A DNA stretch of 64,000 nt from Ceratodon purpureus (taxonomy: Eukaryota > Streptophyta > Bryopsida > Pseudoditrichales > Ditrichaceae), in contig CM026426.1 of assembly GCA_014871385.1 (NCBI GenBank), positions 92,366,426-92,430,425 on the forward strand. Reading direction: 5' to 3'. This document shows, in pieces, positions 34,047 through 44,430 of this stretch. The position numbers were made by a program, and so were the translations under genes. The notes under the pieces were generated by a model, which saw only the letters and a program-made list of their open reading frames with translations, did no database searches and had not been told where the DNA came from. Numbering within the stretch: position 1 is the first letter of the stretch; each line of letters starts with the position of its first letter.

Positions 34047-35102
34047 ATTGTGTTTGTACTTGGAGATGGAATTGAAGAGTTTGAGTTTAGTTGATGGTCG
34101 TGAATTTTTCCATAGAATACATAAGGTTCATTGCAGCTGATTGGAGTAGCATCTGAGCAGAGTCCAAGTTATGGAAATGTGCCATTACTGATCTGAACTT
34201 AAGCACCTAATCCCGCTTGACTAAACATACGTCAAAACAATTTTTCAAGTACTGACCACAATCCTATACTCAGTTATTAAAATCCGACCATGGTAACAGT
34301 TAACTACAATTTTTCATTCAGTTATTAAAATCCGACCATGGTAACAGTTAGTGAATGGGTGACGGAAAACTCAAAATGATTATGAGAAGCACCAAGTTCG
34401 ACCTTCTCCATAAAAACTTTCAACAGAAAATTTCCATAAAAATTGTAAGCATGCATGGTATAAGTCTTGAAAAGAAATCCAACTCCATATCTGAACATGT
34501 CTAACGTGCCTAAAATCCATATTCTTCCATACTAGATGTAAACTCTCCTCAAAGGTACAAACAATTAATGTTGAACCTTCGGAGATGTAGATCAGAAAAC
34601 ACCGAGAACATGATCTGTTTTGTCAAGCTCTCGGTGGACACTGGTCGCAAACTCGTCGTTTCTCATTCCTGAGAACGCCGTTGAGCGAGTACACAACCAA
34701 TCATAGCAGAGCAGAGGGACACGCAAATTTGTCTGTTGTGACCGAATTAACTCCTTTCTTTGAACATGGCGCGGTTTCACTTCTTTATCGAATGGAAACC
34801 AACTCATTTCCTTGCAGTGGGAGCTTGGAAGCTATTACAAAAGTTGCTTCTCTAACCCTCCTGCAGAAGGTGAAAGCCATGGAGGAAGTGGCTTCCTTTC
34901 TCCTCTAGCACAACCACATTATGATAAAGGCTCGCCAACTCTCTCTTTACAACCATGCTCATGCTTTATTTGGTGCGATGTTCATGAGGTTGGACTACGA
35001 CATTTTGAAAGAATGTTGACTTTACTCCGGGAACAGACACAGCCGAGCATGATCTCGCAGAATGCAATTTACATCAGGTGTAAGTGCAATGTTTTGATGA
35101 TA
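34047..35102. other. Spacer after the minisatellite; possible lost exon
   Basis: No gene can be named. A 48-bp tandem duplication carries TCAGTTATTAAAATCCGACC at about 34271 and 34319. Between about 34900 and 35070 one frame reads GTDTAEHDLAECNLHQ followed by GTGTAA, which could be an exon end with a splice donor, but I do not recognise it and the upstream frame is interrupted. Confidence 0.3.
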
Positions 35103-35516
35103 TGTTAGAGCAACTCAGTGTTTATCTCTTTCTGCAAGTTGTTCGACATGGGGAGAAGTCAGGCTCGTGTATAATACGCCAAAGACAGGGATCCAGGAGT
35201 TGGTTGGGGAGTTGGGCTCTCGACTCCAGGAATCAGCTTCCCATTGTCACCCCCTTTCGGCAGGTATAAACAGGCTTTTTGATTCACCTTCAAAAGTTAC
35301 TCTGATTCCTAAGTATTGTTTGCAGGGCGCCAAGTGGTAATATCGAGAGTCGTTGTTAGTACTTTCTGGAAACACTTCTCCGTTAAACCCTAATTAAGGT
35401 TTCCCTTTAGATTAACGACAGGTGTAATCATCGAAGAACTCAACAAGTTACACTTAGTGTGTATATATACTTCAATGTACAGTACTTTACTTATTCAATC
35501 AGACAGTTTTTCCACA
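35103..35516 (+). repeat. Copia 5' LTR (probable)
   Basis: About 414 bp between TGTTAGAGCAACTC and TTTTTCCACA. It contains a TATA-like GTGTATATATAC near 35459. The right edge is fixed by the primer-binding site; the left edge is chosen from the usual TGTTAGAG start and is less certain. Confidence 0.6.
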
Positions 35517-35528
35517 TGGTATCAGAGC
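35517..35528 (+). other. Primer-binding site (initiator Met tRNA)
   Basis: TGGTATCAGAGC is the standard plant Ty1/copia primer-binding site and sits immediately after the LTR's terminal CA. Confidence 0.9.
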
Positions 35529-35671
35529 ATAGGTTTTTTGAGTCCTAGTCTAGTTCTTGACCTAGTACGTTTTTTCTGGTTTTGCATTGACAGCTTAAGT
35601 GACAGAGTCCTCAAGTAGAGTCAAGCAGACCTTTTCTCCTATCCCTGCACAACATAGACACAGGGAAGGAC

Positions 35672-36604
35672 ATGTTAGAATGCATGAAGCTCGGAGGAGC
35701 CTCTAACTATTTTATCTGGGCTTTTAAGATGAAGCAGATATTGTTGAGAGAAAAGGTATGGTCCGTTGTAGACTTATCTCCCGGAATAGAACACACAGGT
35801 ACGTCGGGAGATAGCACCTCGTCCCCCAACTCCGGCACAGCTTCAGAGCGCACCGTCACCACAGTTGGAGCAGCAGCTGCCGTCGCATCTTCCTCAGCGG
35901 CGCCGCCTACAACACCGCAAGCAGTTCAATCAGTTGCGGGTATCCAAGAGCAAAAGAATAAGGCTTTTGCTGTTATTACACTATCGGTAAAGGACACTAT
36001 CATTCCCCATCTCATGAGTTTTTCTGACCCTGCTTTAATGTGGACTAAACTCAGGAATCTTTATAAGTCTTCATCCTCCGCTAGAAGATTTATGGTCAAA
36101 CACAAACTTTATACTCTAAAGTTTCTTGAAAATAAGTCAGTAGAGGATTATCTCAAGATCATTGGCTTGCTAGTTACACAACTAGGAAATCTTGGAACGC
36201 ACATGGCAGATGAAGATATTGTAGACGTAGTGCTCACTGGTTTACCATCAATTTTTGTCAGATGATGACTTCTCGCCCCTCACATCCATCTTTCTCGGAC
36301 CTGGAATCTGCATTGTTATTAGAAACTGTTAGGCGTGAGTTACGCACAAAGGAAGATCAAGAGGAGGCTTTGTATACACAATACTCTCCATACCAAGGAC
36401 AGAGTACTTACTGTGACAACTTCACACGCAGTCGAGGCCAATCAGGAGCATGAGGAGGATGTTGCGGCTCTACACGCACAAACACCCACACAAGTTATCA
36501 ACACGAGGATACCAGGTACTACAACAATGGAGCCTGCAATCACTGTGGCAGCTTTGAGCATTTTGAGAGAGATTGGACTCTCAACGCACTGGAGATTAGA
36601 CTGA
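35672..36604 (+). pseudogene. Copia Gag remnant
   Basis: This region encodes a UBN2-type copia Gag: NYFIWAFKMKQILL near the start, an Ala/Ser/Thr-rich insert, then LWTKL-like wording (MWTKLRNLYKS) and a zinc-knuckle-like CNHCGSFEH segment near 36540. It is broken in the fossil sense and is listed only for its family and extent. Confidence 0.75.
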
Positions 36605-36630
36605 AGGAGTGAGAAATTGAGCTCACTCGG

Positions 36631-37092
36631 ATGAAGCAACCTGGAAAGCAGGTTCATATTGCAGAAGTCGCTGACAACGAGAAAGACATCTCCACCGTCC
36701 TCGAAGTTGACACCAGCATGGCAAAATATTCCTCGCAGCCATCCTCTAAATGGTACCTAGATTCTAGGGCCAGCAACCACATCACTAGAGATCAGAGGTT
36801 ACTTCAAAAAATTGACAAACTTTCCACTACGACTAACATCAAGACAGCTAATGGAGCTGCTCTTCCTGTAGCAAGAAAGGGAATTGTATCATTTATAGAC
36901 AATAAAGTTCTTGAACATGTTCTCTATATGTCGGGTGTCCACAAAAATTTGTTATTCGTAGAGGCTCTTACAGACAGAGGGCACAGGGTACTATTTGACA
37001 ATAAGAAGTTCTACATTTTTGATTGCATTGACTCTCGCAACATCTTCCTCCAAAGAATGAGAGATTCAAGAAAAACCTATACGTTAGCCTAG
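36631..37092 (+). pseudogene. Copia protease region remnant
   Basis: The wording WYLDSRASNHITRDQRLL followed by IKTANGAALPVARKG and VLYMSGVHKNLLFVEALT is the aspartic protease region found between Gag and integrase in plant Ty1/copia. The integrase that should follow is absent. Confidence 0.8.
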
Positions 37093-37106
37093 GTTTAGGG
37101 ATGGAG

Positions 37107-37858
37107 TGTTATGAGACCCTATAGGAGTGACGAGGAAGGGCAAGGAGACCAGAGTTTGGGCTTTTGTTCCCAACACAAGCTAAGTGTATCTAGAAAGACT
37201 TCTTACAAGTACTTCAGTGAGAAGGGGGCAGAGTCGGGGCGATAGTGGCAATGGTTAAGTCTTGCCAAGTCAGGTGGCGATTGAAGTCCCGAGACCTGGA
37301 AAGTCAACCGACACCCGAGACATGTAGAGCAATGACTGTTTCCACGCAAACCGCGGAGTCCAAGGCAATGGTTACGCTACTTACTCATTCATACAAGCAG
37401 GGATAAGCCGAGGCTATAACAGCTAGTCAATACGTAATCAGCAAGAGCAAGGAAGGTCAAAGAGCATGGCACAAGTTAATTTCCACAAAGCAGTTGGATA
37501 CTTCTGAACGGTGGCTCATAGGGCCGAGAACAAGAGAGATGGTAGTCGAGAGTAAGCTAGCAACAGAGTCTAAAGGAAAATGACTTAAGGTCTCAACCGA
37601 AAGTCTGAGCTTACACAAACTATGCTAAAGCTATGAGAAACCAGAAGTCCTTTCTTTGCTTCTAACACTATGCTTTATGGCTAAGTAGATCCGCTAATCA
37701 GGGCTGCGACACCTACTGTTACTGTTGTCTTTCACTTGATTGCCATGGCACTCCGTTTCTAACTCCTAGTCTTCCTTGGCACCCGCTTCTATCTCGTGTT
37801 TGTCTTGGTGTGGTCTCCTTCTAACTCTATGTTCGCCATGGTGCCCGCGAGGGTAACA
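37107..37858 (-). repeat. Element 3 possible 3' LTR
   Basis: A 752-bp block with TG...CA ends (TGTTACCCTCG... in element orientation) lies after the last coding remnant. The bases before it (GGCATAA) mirror Element 1's GGGATAA before TGTTAACC. No partner LTR exists in the window, so this rests on the edges only. Confidence 0.3.
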
Positions 37859-38634
37859 TTATGCCGGTTCTTGTAGCTTGCAAGCCGTCCTTGGTTTGCA
37901 GGTCAATGGTGGGACCTTTGGCCTACAGGGCGTCTGTCGAGGCGGGTCTCTTTGCGTGGAATCTGGGCTTGGCGCCACGGAGGGTCTTCATCACCATAGA
38001 TAGCAGCTATGGCCGCAGCAACTCGACGGTGTAATAGGTTATGTTTCGACCTCGAGGTGCGGGCATGTTGATATATGTCAAAGACCGTTCTGCCCAACAA
38101 CTTGTTGGAAGCAAGTCATTGCACGTTATCAGCCTCGGGGTTAGCATAACGATTAGCTAAGTCCGTATGCAAAGCAAAACACTTCTTGACCTCTACAATG
38201 GCTATCAAGGATTCTTCCTCGGCATGACTAATATCACTACCATCCCCTTCTATGTCATATTCCTCTTCCAATTTCTGTAAGGCAATCTTATGTTCCCGGA
38301 AGGTTTTGAGTGGGATGCGTACCCCTGTATTGGAGTGACTAGGCGTGGCTTAGCTTGCAGGTGCATGGATGCTTGGAGAGGGCAACGCGGGTGTCAGTAA
38401 GCGAGGCGAAGCTGAGGGGTATCCTCCATGTTGGTAGGGGCATCAGGTATGTGTACACGGTCTTGCTGCTCGTCGAGCTCCAAAGACAGGGAGGATACTT
38501 GGACATGGACTTCCTGATCTTGATGTGTTGGCCGAGGATCCGTTCTCTCTATGTTTGGCCATGACTTTGCCTGCTTCCTGGATGATGGCGTCGATGGCCA
38601 TTACGTTCATGTCTTGATCCCAAGTATGCTTCGA
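37859..38634. other. Element 3 untranslated stretch
   Basis: No convincing frame. It lies between the accessory region and the possible LTR, as 3' untranslated sequence of the fossil would. Confidence 0.3.
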
Positions 38635-39273
38635 CTACTTCAGGTCTAGGTCCACCAACGCAGCATCAATGCAGGCGTCGAGGAATTCTTCGGGTGGGAC
38701 TGCTGAGGTAGCCGGATTCTCCCACAACATATGGTAAGCATGGGTAGCCATGAGCGTAGCTGTACTCTGCACCCAATTTGCCTTGTTAAATTCAAAGTTT
38801 GTCTTGGCGTTCTCTGTCTCGGTGCGAGTCTGTTGGAGCCATGCCATCTCCTCGGAAATTTGCGGCTCCAGGGATGTTGTGTTGGTGCCTCGTGCCTTGG
38901 CCTCATTGAGAGTCTTGCATCTTGCCATGGCTTCTGCATTTTGGTGCTCCAGGCGCTGAGCTCGCTCCTCAGCTAGAGTCTTGACCTTGGCCATGGCGTC
39001 CACTTGGTCATGGGCAGCAGCCAACTCCAGCTCCATGTTGGCCACGTGATTCCAAAAATTGGCGACAATCAGGTTAGCTTCTCCAAGCTGAATGCGAAAT
39101 TCCTCTTGAACTTCCGCGAGAGTCTGTTTGGCTTGGAGTTGTGTTGCCTGGATTGTCTGTAGTGCCTTCTTCTTGGTAAGTTCTTCAAATTCTCCATGGA
39201 AGGTTGCTTCTGCGAGTTTCTCCTGCTCCAGAGTATGAATTATCTGGAGCATGCGCTCTACGCATAATGCCAT
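38635..39273 (-). pseudogene. Element 3 accessory coiled-coil region
   Basis: About 212 codons, almost entirely heptad-patterned coiled coil (for example LEQEKLAEATFHGEFEELTK and AEVQEEFRIQLGEANLIVAN). Its position and character match the coiled coil that ends Element 1's polyprotein and the one in Element 2's LTR frame. It is part of a broken element. Confidence 0.65.
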
Positions 39274-39288
39274 CTCCTGACTCTGTTG

Positions 39289-39744
39289 CTAGAACTCCAT
39301 GGCTCGTGCTCCCAATGCCACCTTGACTTCTCCCCCTTCGCTAGGTGCAGGATCTGCTGGCCGTAAGCGCTTGCTGGGACCCAAAGCAGCGGCACTCCTG
39401 GCCGCCATCACTGCCATCTCACGCTCAACATCAAGTAGCGTCCCCATCTGTGGTGGCTGATGGTTTGTCCTATTATATGCGAGAAACTTGGCTATGTATT
39501 GTGTGAAAAACGGGCCTATCGGACTCTGATAGTCTGGGCGTCTACGGTGTCCACGAAGGTGGACCCAAAATTTGTCATCGACAATCAAGCCCCAGTTGAC
39601 CTTCTCTCCTCGATCCGCGAGGAGGAGGACGCTCACGTGGTCAAGGTGGATACGGTTACAGTCATTTTTGAAATATATTTGACTAAGTATCCCACGCATC
39701 CTAGCAAACCACGGCTCCTGGAGAGCACTACCAAGGGCATGCAC
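39289..39744 (-). pseudogene. Element 3 accessory domain region
   Basis: About 151 codons with GEKVNWGLIVDDKFWVHL and YQSPIGPFFTQYIAKFLAY. The pattern G-E-x-VNW followed some 30 residues later by SP..LF..Y matches Element 2's LTR-encoded GERPVNWAALMAEVV / SPYLFHLYHAYDLL segment. It resembles the 'putative plant transposon protein' domain found in accessory frames of plant Ty3 elements. It is part of a broken element. Confidence 0.65.
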
Positions 39745-40741
39745 ATCGTACCTTCCATCTGGTTGGGGAGGAGTGTCCTTGATAGCCGCGGTGATGTCAA
39801 GCTTGGGCGTGGCGCAATCCGGACTCGACTCGGTGGTCCATGTCTCATCCCAGCCAAAGAAGGCATGGAGTTAGCCCGAGGTTTATCAGACAAGTATGCC
39901 CTCCACGACTTTAGCAGGAAACTGCTCCTCTCGCTACGGGTTGCCATGGAGGTCAAAAAGACCTAGCAGCGCACCACGTCGATCTTGCCATCTGACCTCG
40001 TCCGGTATTTGATAAGGTTGGTATTGGTGAGCTAGGCGCCATCAGTCTTGCGCTTCCTTTTGCGCACCATGCAGGGCAGATAAATGGGGCCCTCCTATTT
40101 CTTAGTGTCCACAGCGTGAGAGCAAGGGAGAGCCATGCGCGCGGTGAGGGAGGTGGGTGAGAAGATGAAGACAAGTAGAGCGCTAGGCGGGGCTGTGAGC
40201 AAGACTGTGCTAGAACCAAGACGACCCACGAAGAAGAGGGGATGAGGTGGTGAGGAGGGAGGAGAGAGACGAAGGGGAGGCCTTGGCGGCTGACCTTGAG
40301 AGATCCGCATGGGATGACATGACAATGTGGGTGGAGATTGGACAAGGGAGCTCAACCTTCGTAGGTTGTTTCTGGATGATGGCGGCGGAAGCCTAGGAAG
40401 GCGGAGCTCGTCATGTCCGAAGTGATGGGGAGCTCCTTGATGCGCTTGCTGGTTGTGGCTTACTTGAGCAGCCTAGAGGTAGTAGTGATGATCCATGGAT
40501 TGTGCTTGGTAGCCATGGTGTCTAAGAGTATCTCCTTGATGTGAAACGTCTTAATAGTTGTGGACAGTCGGGGGTACTAGGTGTCGATGGTGTCTATGAT
40601 TACTGGGATTATTTGATTTGCCAATGCGGTTGAGACAGTTGACAAGGGAAGGTAGAGGGCGTGTCCCAAGACATGCCTCATACCCGGGGTAGATACCTGT
40701 GTTCGAGGGTCTCGACCCACCTATTTCCAACTGGATATGAC
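39745..40741 (-). other. Element 3 proline-rich remnant up to Element 2
   Basis: Interrupted frames with proline/serine-rich wording, like the disordered linker after integrase in Element 1. The stretch ends at the ATGAC target duplication of Element 2. Confidence 0.45.
40737..40741. repeat. Target site duplication of Element 2, left
   Basis: ATGAC directly precedes the left LTR and is repeated directly after the right LTR at 54105-54109. Confidence 0.95.
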
Positions 40742-41674
40742 TGTCGGAACACGGAAACGCAACTATCATCCGGATAGTGCTCTAATTGAGCGTAAACTTC
40801 CGTACTGTCACTAGGTTCCGAGTATCGTCCAGGGATTCAATAGTGTTTCACCAAGTAGTTACTTCTAATCGTTCCGAGCCTTGCCACTGCTCGGATAGTG
40901 TATTCGGACCGTAACTCCCGAACTATCTCCTTCTCTATTCTTCTCTCATTAGGTGTTTCGTCCACAAACCCCAACGTCTCGGATCAGTTACCGTCTCACA
41001 ACTGTCCTAGAGTACTCTGGCCAGCAGGTCACACAAACGATCCTCTCCGATCCGTGGGACTACAACGACAAACCAATCCGGATCTGGGAGAACCAGGATC
41101 CGATTATCCCTAGGCGACCCGTACCACGTTCCGACTCCCCCTCTCACTGTGCACGGAACCTCTTCAGAAGTTCAGGGAGCCCGACCAAGTAGTTCTTGAT
41201 CCGCTTCGACCCTAGCGACGGCTATTCCGTATGAGGTTGATTTGGGGACGGAACAGTGAGGCTTCACTCCTACGACAATCCGCTAAATCTTTCCGCTCAA
41301 TCCCATTTCCTTTCCGGTTCGGGTCTCGTCGCAACTCCCATCACCTTCCTATCCGAGCTACAGCGGAACTCCCATATCCTTCCCGGATCATTCACACTTA
41401 GCGGGAAATCACGCACAGTACTTACAAAACACAAATACTTTACTGATAAGGAATATAGGGGGAAAACATGCAAAACGAAGACCCGGACCGCATCGCCTGT
41501 CCGGTTTAAGTAAGCAGGGGCTTTTACAAAGCGGCGGCGCCGGCAGTTCAATCAAAACCCTAATCCCTAACTATCTACCTAGAATTCTACTTTACGACTA
41601 GAACGGATCTCCCGATCCGGAATCTACTCCTATAAATCCGGAAAGTTACGACAAGTGGCAGAGAGAGGAATCTA

Positions 41675-43870
41675 TCACTTCTTTGTCTTCTTGTGGCTCT
41701 CCTGCTCGCGATCCTTCGACCTGGTCACCCGTGGCTCTGATCCGCCCGCCTCTGCTGCTCGTGCCGCCTTGCGCCTAGCACTCCGTTCCGCCTTTGACTC
41801 TCTCTCCTGAGCCTCTAAGGACAACCGGGTAACGATCCGGGGCTTGGGAGAATTGGGCGATTTCGGGATCATATGTGCGGGAGGGGTTCCGGACGTCGGA
41901 GTCTGAGTTTCAGTTCCGGTGGTCCTGACCGGAGAGCTCCCATGCGTCTCTGAGTCGGACTCGGAAATCGTAATCGGCTCCTTCCTTTTCCGCAACCTCC
42001 GGAACTCACCGACAGTGTTCGGAGGGGAACCCGCTGCTGGCGTTCCGGTGGGAGTAGGCGTCACCGTTCCGGTCTTGGCTGTGGGTGAAGGGGTCAATCC
42101 CCCCTCCTGAGTTACTCGGGTCCGTCCGGGTGGTGAAATAGGTCGTCCCCATTCCGGTCCCGCTACCTCCCCTCGGTAATTCGCAATGATCACTTCCTCT
42201 CCGAGTCGTGGAAGAACATCCGGTGGCACGGTCCGAGTCACCTGTTCCGAAACCGTCCTCTCCTCGATCCGCCTCTCGGTGACTGTCGTTCCGGTCACCT
42301 CCACCTGTCCTCTGGGGATCGCGCAGCTCTGCTGGACCGTACTGGTTCCGGGTGACGCCGCCTGTGCTTGGACTTCCCGGATCGCCTCCGCAATCGTCCG
42401 ATTTGTCATGGCGGCCTCTTCGACCGTCATCTGTTCTGCTGCTTGGAGGTTACTCCCTATCGGGGTTCGGAACCCAACCCCGCGAGATTCTCCTACCACG
42501 GCACGAGAGGGCGATCCGGGGAGCGGAAGACCCCGGCCAGCGACTACGAGACTGGGACTTCCGGTGCTCGGATTGAGCAGCTGCCGGACCTTCTTCAGGA
42601 TCATGTTCATCGAGTGCTCGCATTTGGAGAGGATCTTGATGATCTTCTGCTTGTCCTCGAAATCGGCCGGCTGCACTACGTTCTCATCAAACAGCCGGGC
42701 CTTGTTGATTACCGCTCCCGAACTTCCCACCAACTTCCGAAGCTCCCCCAAAGTCTCCTCCTGCTCGGCGTGGAACTTACGGATCTCGTCACTCTTTGCC
42801 GCCAGCTCCTTCGTCAGCTCCTGCAACTGAAGCTCCAGCCGCTTCTTCTCACTCCGGAGAGTTGGGGCATCCTTCAACAACTCCACTTCTCGGATCACCT
42901 CTTCCGGTAAGCACCCTCCCAGAGCTGTACAGACCCTCCGGAACAGGGTTTCGATCCGATCATAAGAAGCTTGAGCCCGGTGAGTCTCCTCCCGAATCCC
43001 CCGAAACAGGTCCACCGGAAATCCCCGATCGGAACTGACCTCTCTCCGTTCCGGATCTCCCCGGACCGTAGACGGCTCCGCGTGTCGTGACGGAGCCTGC
43101 TCCGATCTCGACCTGGACTGAGCCCTAGCAGCGCCAGGGTTCGGAACTTCCCTCGTATCGTCCTCATCTTCCGAGTCCGTTGTATCAGAGGGCTCACCTC
43201 GCGGATCGGGTTCCATTCCGGGCGGAATCTCCGAGAAGTTGAGGCAGTTCTTCGCGTGCGTATACGTCTCGTCCTCCTTATCGGTCAGCAAGTCATACGC
43301 ATGGTAAAGGTGAAAGAGGTAAGGGGAGAGTGGGGTCGGCTTCTTTCCGATCGTCGGAACCATCTTCTGCACCACTTCCGCCATGAGTGCAGCCCAATTC
43401 ACCGGACGTTCTCCTGTATACGCTCCGAGGATGGTATTCCCGACCGTAATGGTAACTTGTGCCGGTTTCTGCGGATACAGGATCGGAACGAGGAAAGCTA
43501 AGACCTGCCTCTGCCTCCTATCCTTGCAGGCGTCTATCTCGTATCCATTGTTCCTATGGATCTTCCCGTGGAACCTATCCTGCACGTACTGATCCGTCCG
43601 GGTCGCCCAAAGGAGTCCCTTCTGCTCGAAACCGTAAGCTTCCGCCCACTGTTCCGCATTCCACAGCGTGGGCTTGCCTCGGATCGTATTATCCCACCGG
43701 TTGTCCGGACCTTCCAGGACCTCCCTCACCATCACCTCACTCTTCAGTAACCACGGCCGTGCCAACAATCCCTCACACCTCATCCGAGTGAGGTCGGTGA
43801 TCAGTTCCTCCATATCCGATTCCTTCACTGGAGTTCCGGGGCTAAGGACGCAACACTGCACGCGTGCCAT
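41675..43870 (-). CDS. LTR-encoded accessory protein, 731 codons (3' copy)
   Basis: Starts at ATG 43870 (MARVQCCVLSPGTPVKESDM) and is open for 2.2 kb. Residues about 1-210 form a compact conserved domain (ILYPQKPAQVTITVG; GERPVNWAALMAEVV; SPYLFHLYHAYDLLTDKED). Residues 220-280 are acidic then basic and serine-rich. A strong coiled coil lies near 340-400 (EKKRLELQLQELTKELAAKS). The last 300 residues are disordered, with a basic end (SARRKAARAAE; KKTKK) like a nuclear signal. It has no protease, envelope or membrane features. The first domain resembles the accessory-frame domain of plant Ty3 elements. Function unknown. Confidence 0.85.
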   Translation of the reverse strand: MARVQCCVLSPGTPVKESDMEELITDLTRMRCEGLLARPWLLKSEVMVREVLEGPDNRWDNTIRGKPTLWNAEQWAEAYGFEQKGLLWATRTDQYVQDRFHGKIHRNNGYEIDACKDRRQRQVLAFLVPILYPQKPAQVTITVGNTILGAYTGERPVNWAALMAEVVQKMVPTIGKKPTPLSPYLFHLYHAYDLLTDKEDETYTHAKNCLNFSEIPPGMEPDPRGEPSDTTDSEDEDDTREVPNPGAARAQSRSRSEQAPSRHAEPSTVRGDPERREVSSDRGFPVDLFRGIREETHRAQASYDRIETLFRRVCTALGGCLPEEVIREVELLKDAPTLRSEKKRLELQLQELTKELAAKSDEIRKFHAEQEETLGELRKLVGSSGAVINKARLFDENVVQPADFEDKQKIIKILSKCEHSMNMILKKVRQLLNPSTGSPSLVVAGRGLPLPGSPSRAVVGESRGVGFRTPIGSNLQAAEQMTVEEAAMTNRTIAEAIREVQAQAASPGTSTVQQSCAIPRGQVEVTGTTVTERRIEERTVSEQVTRTVPPDVLPRLGEEVIIANYRGEVAGPEWGRPISPPGRTRVTQEGGLTPSPTAKTGTVTPTPTGTPAAGSPPNTVGEFRRLRKRKEPITISESDSETHGSSPVRTTGTETQTPTSGTPPAHMIPKSPNSPKPRIVTRLSLEAQERESKAERSARRKAARAAEAGGSEPRVTRSKDREQESHKKTKK

Positions 43871-44020
43871 CTCTACTCCTCACTTCTCTCCCTCTACGAT
43901 CCGACAGCAAGAAACCCGGCAATCCAACTGCCGGTGAATCGGAAAAGTCAAAGACACCTCACCGCTCTTTCACTCTCTACTCCCAGTTCGCAAAAAGGAA
44001 CTCCAAACCCTAACACCCTC

Positions 44021-44030
44021 GCTTATATAC
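44021..44030 (-). promoter_or_regulatory. TATA-like box in Element 2 3' LTR
   Basis: GTATATAAGC in element orientation, about 365 bp into the LTR and about 150 bp before the accessory start codon. The 5' LTR copy is the one expected to drive genomic RNA. Confidence 0.55.
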
Positions 44031-44394
44031 CCCAGGCATAATAAACGCTGTGGCGGCCCGTAATTGCAGCCGCCAACGTACCGGGGTAAACGCCTATCCG
44101 AGTCATGATGACTTCCGCGTCGCTTCGGATCCTTGACGCGGTTACAGTAACGGTCAGTACTCGGATCGTCCACTCGTTCCGTATCTTATCTTCCGAGTTT
44201 CCGGAACCCAGGTTCCGGGAACACTTCCTACGTTAACTGTTTTAACGTTTCTGGAGTATCCGATTTGCGTTAACTGCTAATGCTGCTAGTGTCTGGCCAG
44301 TTTTTACCTAATTAACCAAAAAAATGAAAAATAAATGGAATACTTACGCCGGCTGGGGCTCTTCCGGTTTATTCTGAGTTTCTCGGATCCCACA

Positions 44395-44407
44395 TTACCC
44401 CATTTTC
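44395..44407 (-). other. Element 2 polypurine tract
   Basis: GAAAATGGGGTAA in element orientation, immediately before the 3' LTR's TGTGGG. Confidence 0.7.
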
Positions 44408-44430
44408 AAATGTGAGAGTCCCCGCGAACA

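Larger units (their letters stand above)
35103..37106 (+). mobile_element. Truncated Ty1/copia retrotransposon fossil
   Basis: A probable 5' LTR (TGTTAGAG...CCACA) is followed directly by a primer-binding site for initiator methionine tRNA, then gag and a protease region. Integrase, reverse transcriptase and the 3' LTR are not in the window; the element is cut off where the next fossil begins. It is broken, with several breaks in gag and pol besides the truncation. Age is not datable because the second LTR is absent. Confidence 0.8.
40742..44394 (-). repeat. Element 2, 3' LTR
   Basis: 3,653 bp, from TGTCGGAACACGG to TCGGATCCCACA on the + strand. It contains the accessory frame (41675-43870) and a TATA-like GTATATAAGC (44030-44021 in element orientation). 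Confidence 0.95.

Noticed and set aside
34592-34908. Short frames (60-75 codons) between the satellite and the copia LTR
   Set aside because: No motif and mutually overlapping on both strands. One possible exon end near 35070 is noted in the features but is too weak to call a gene.
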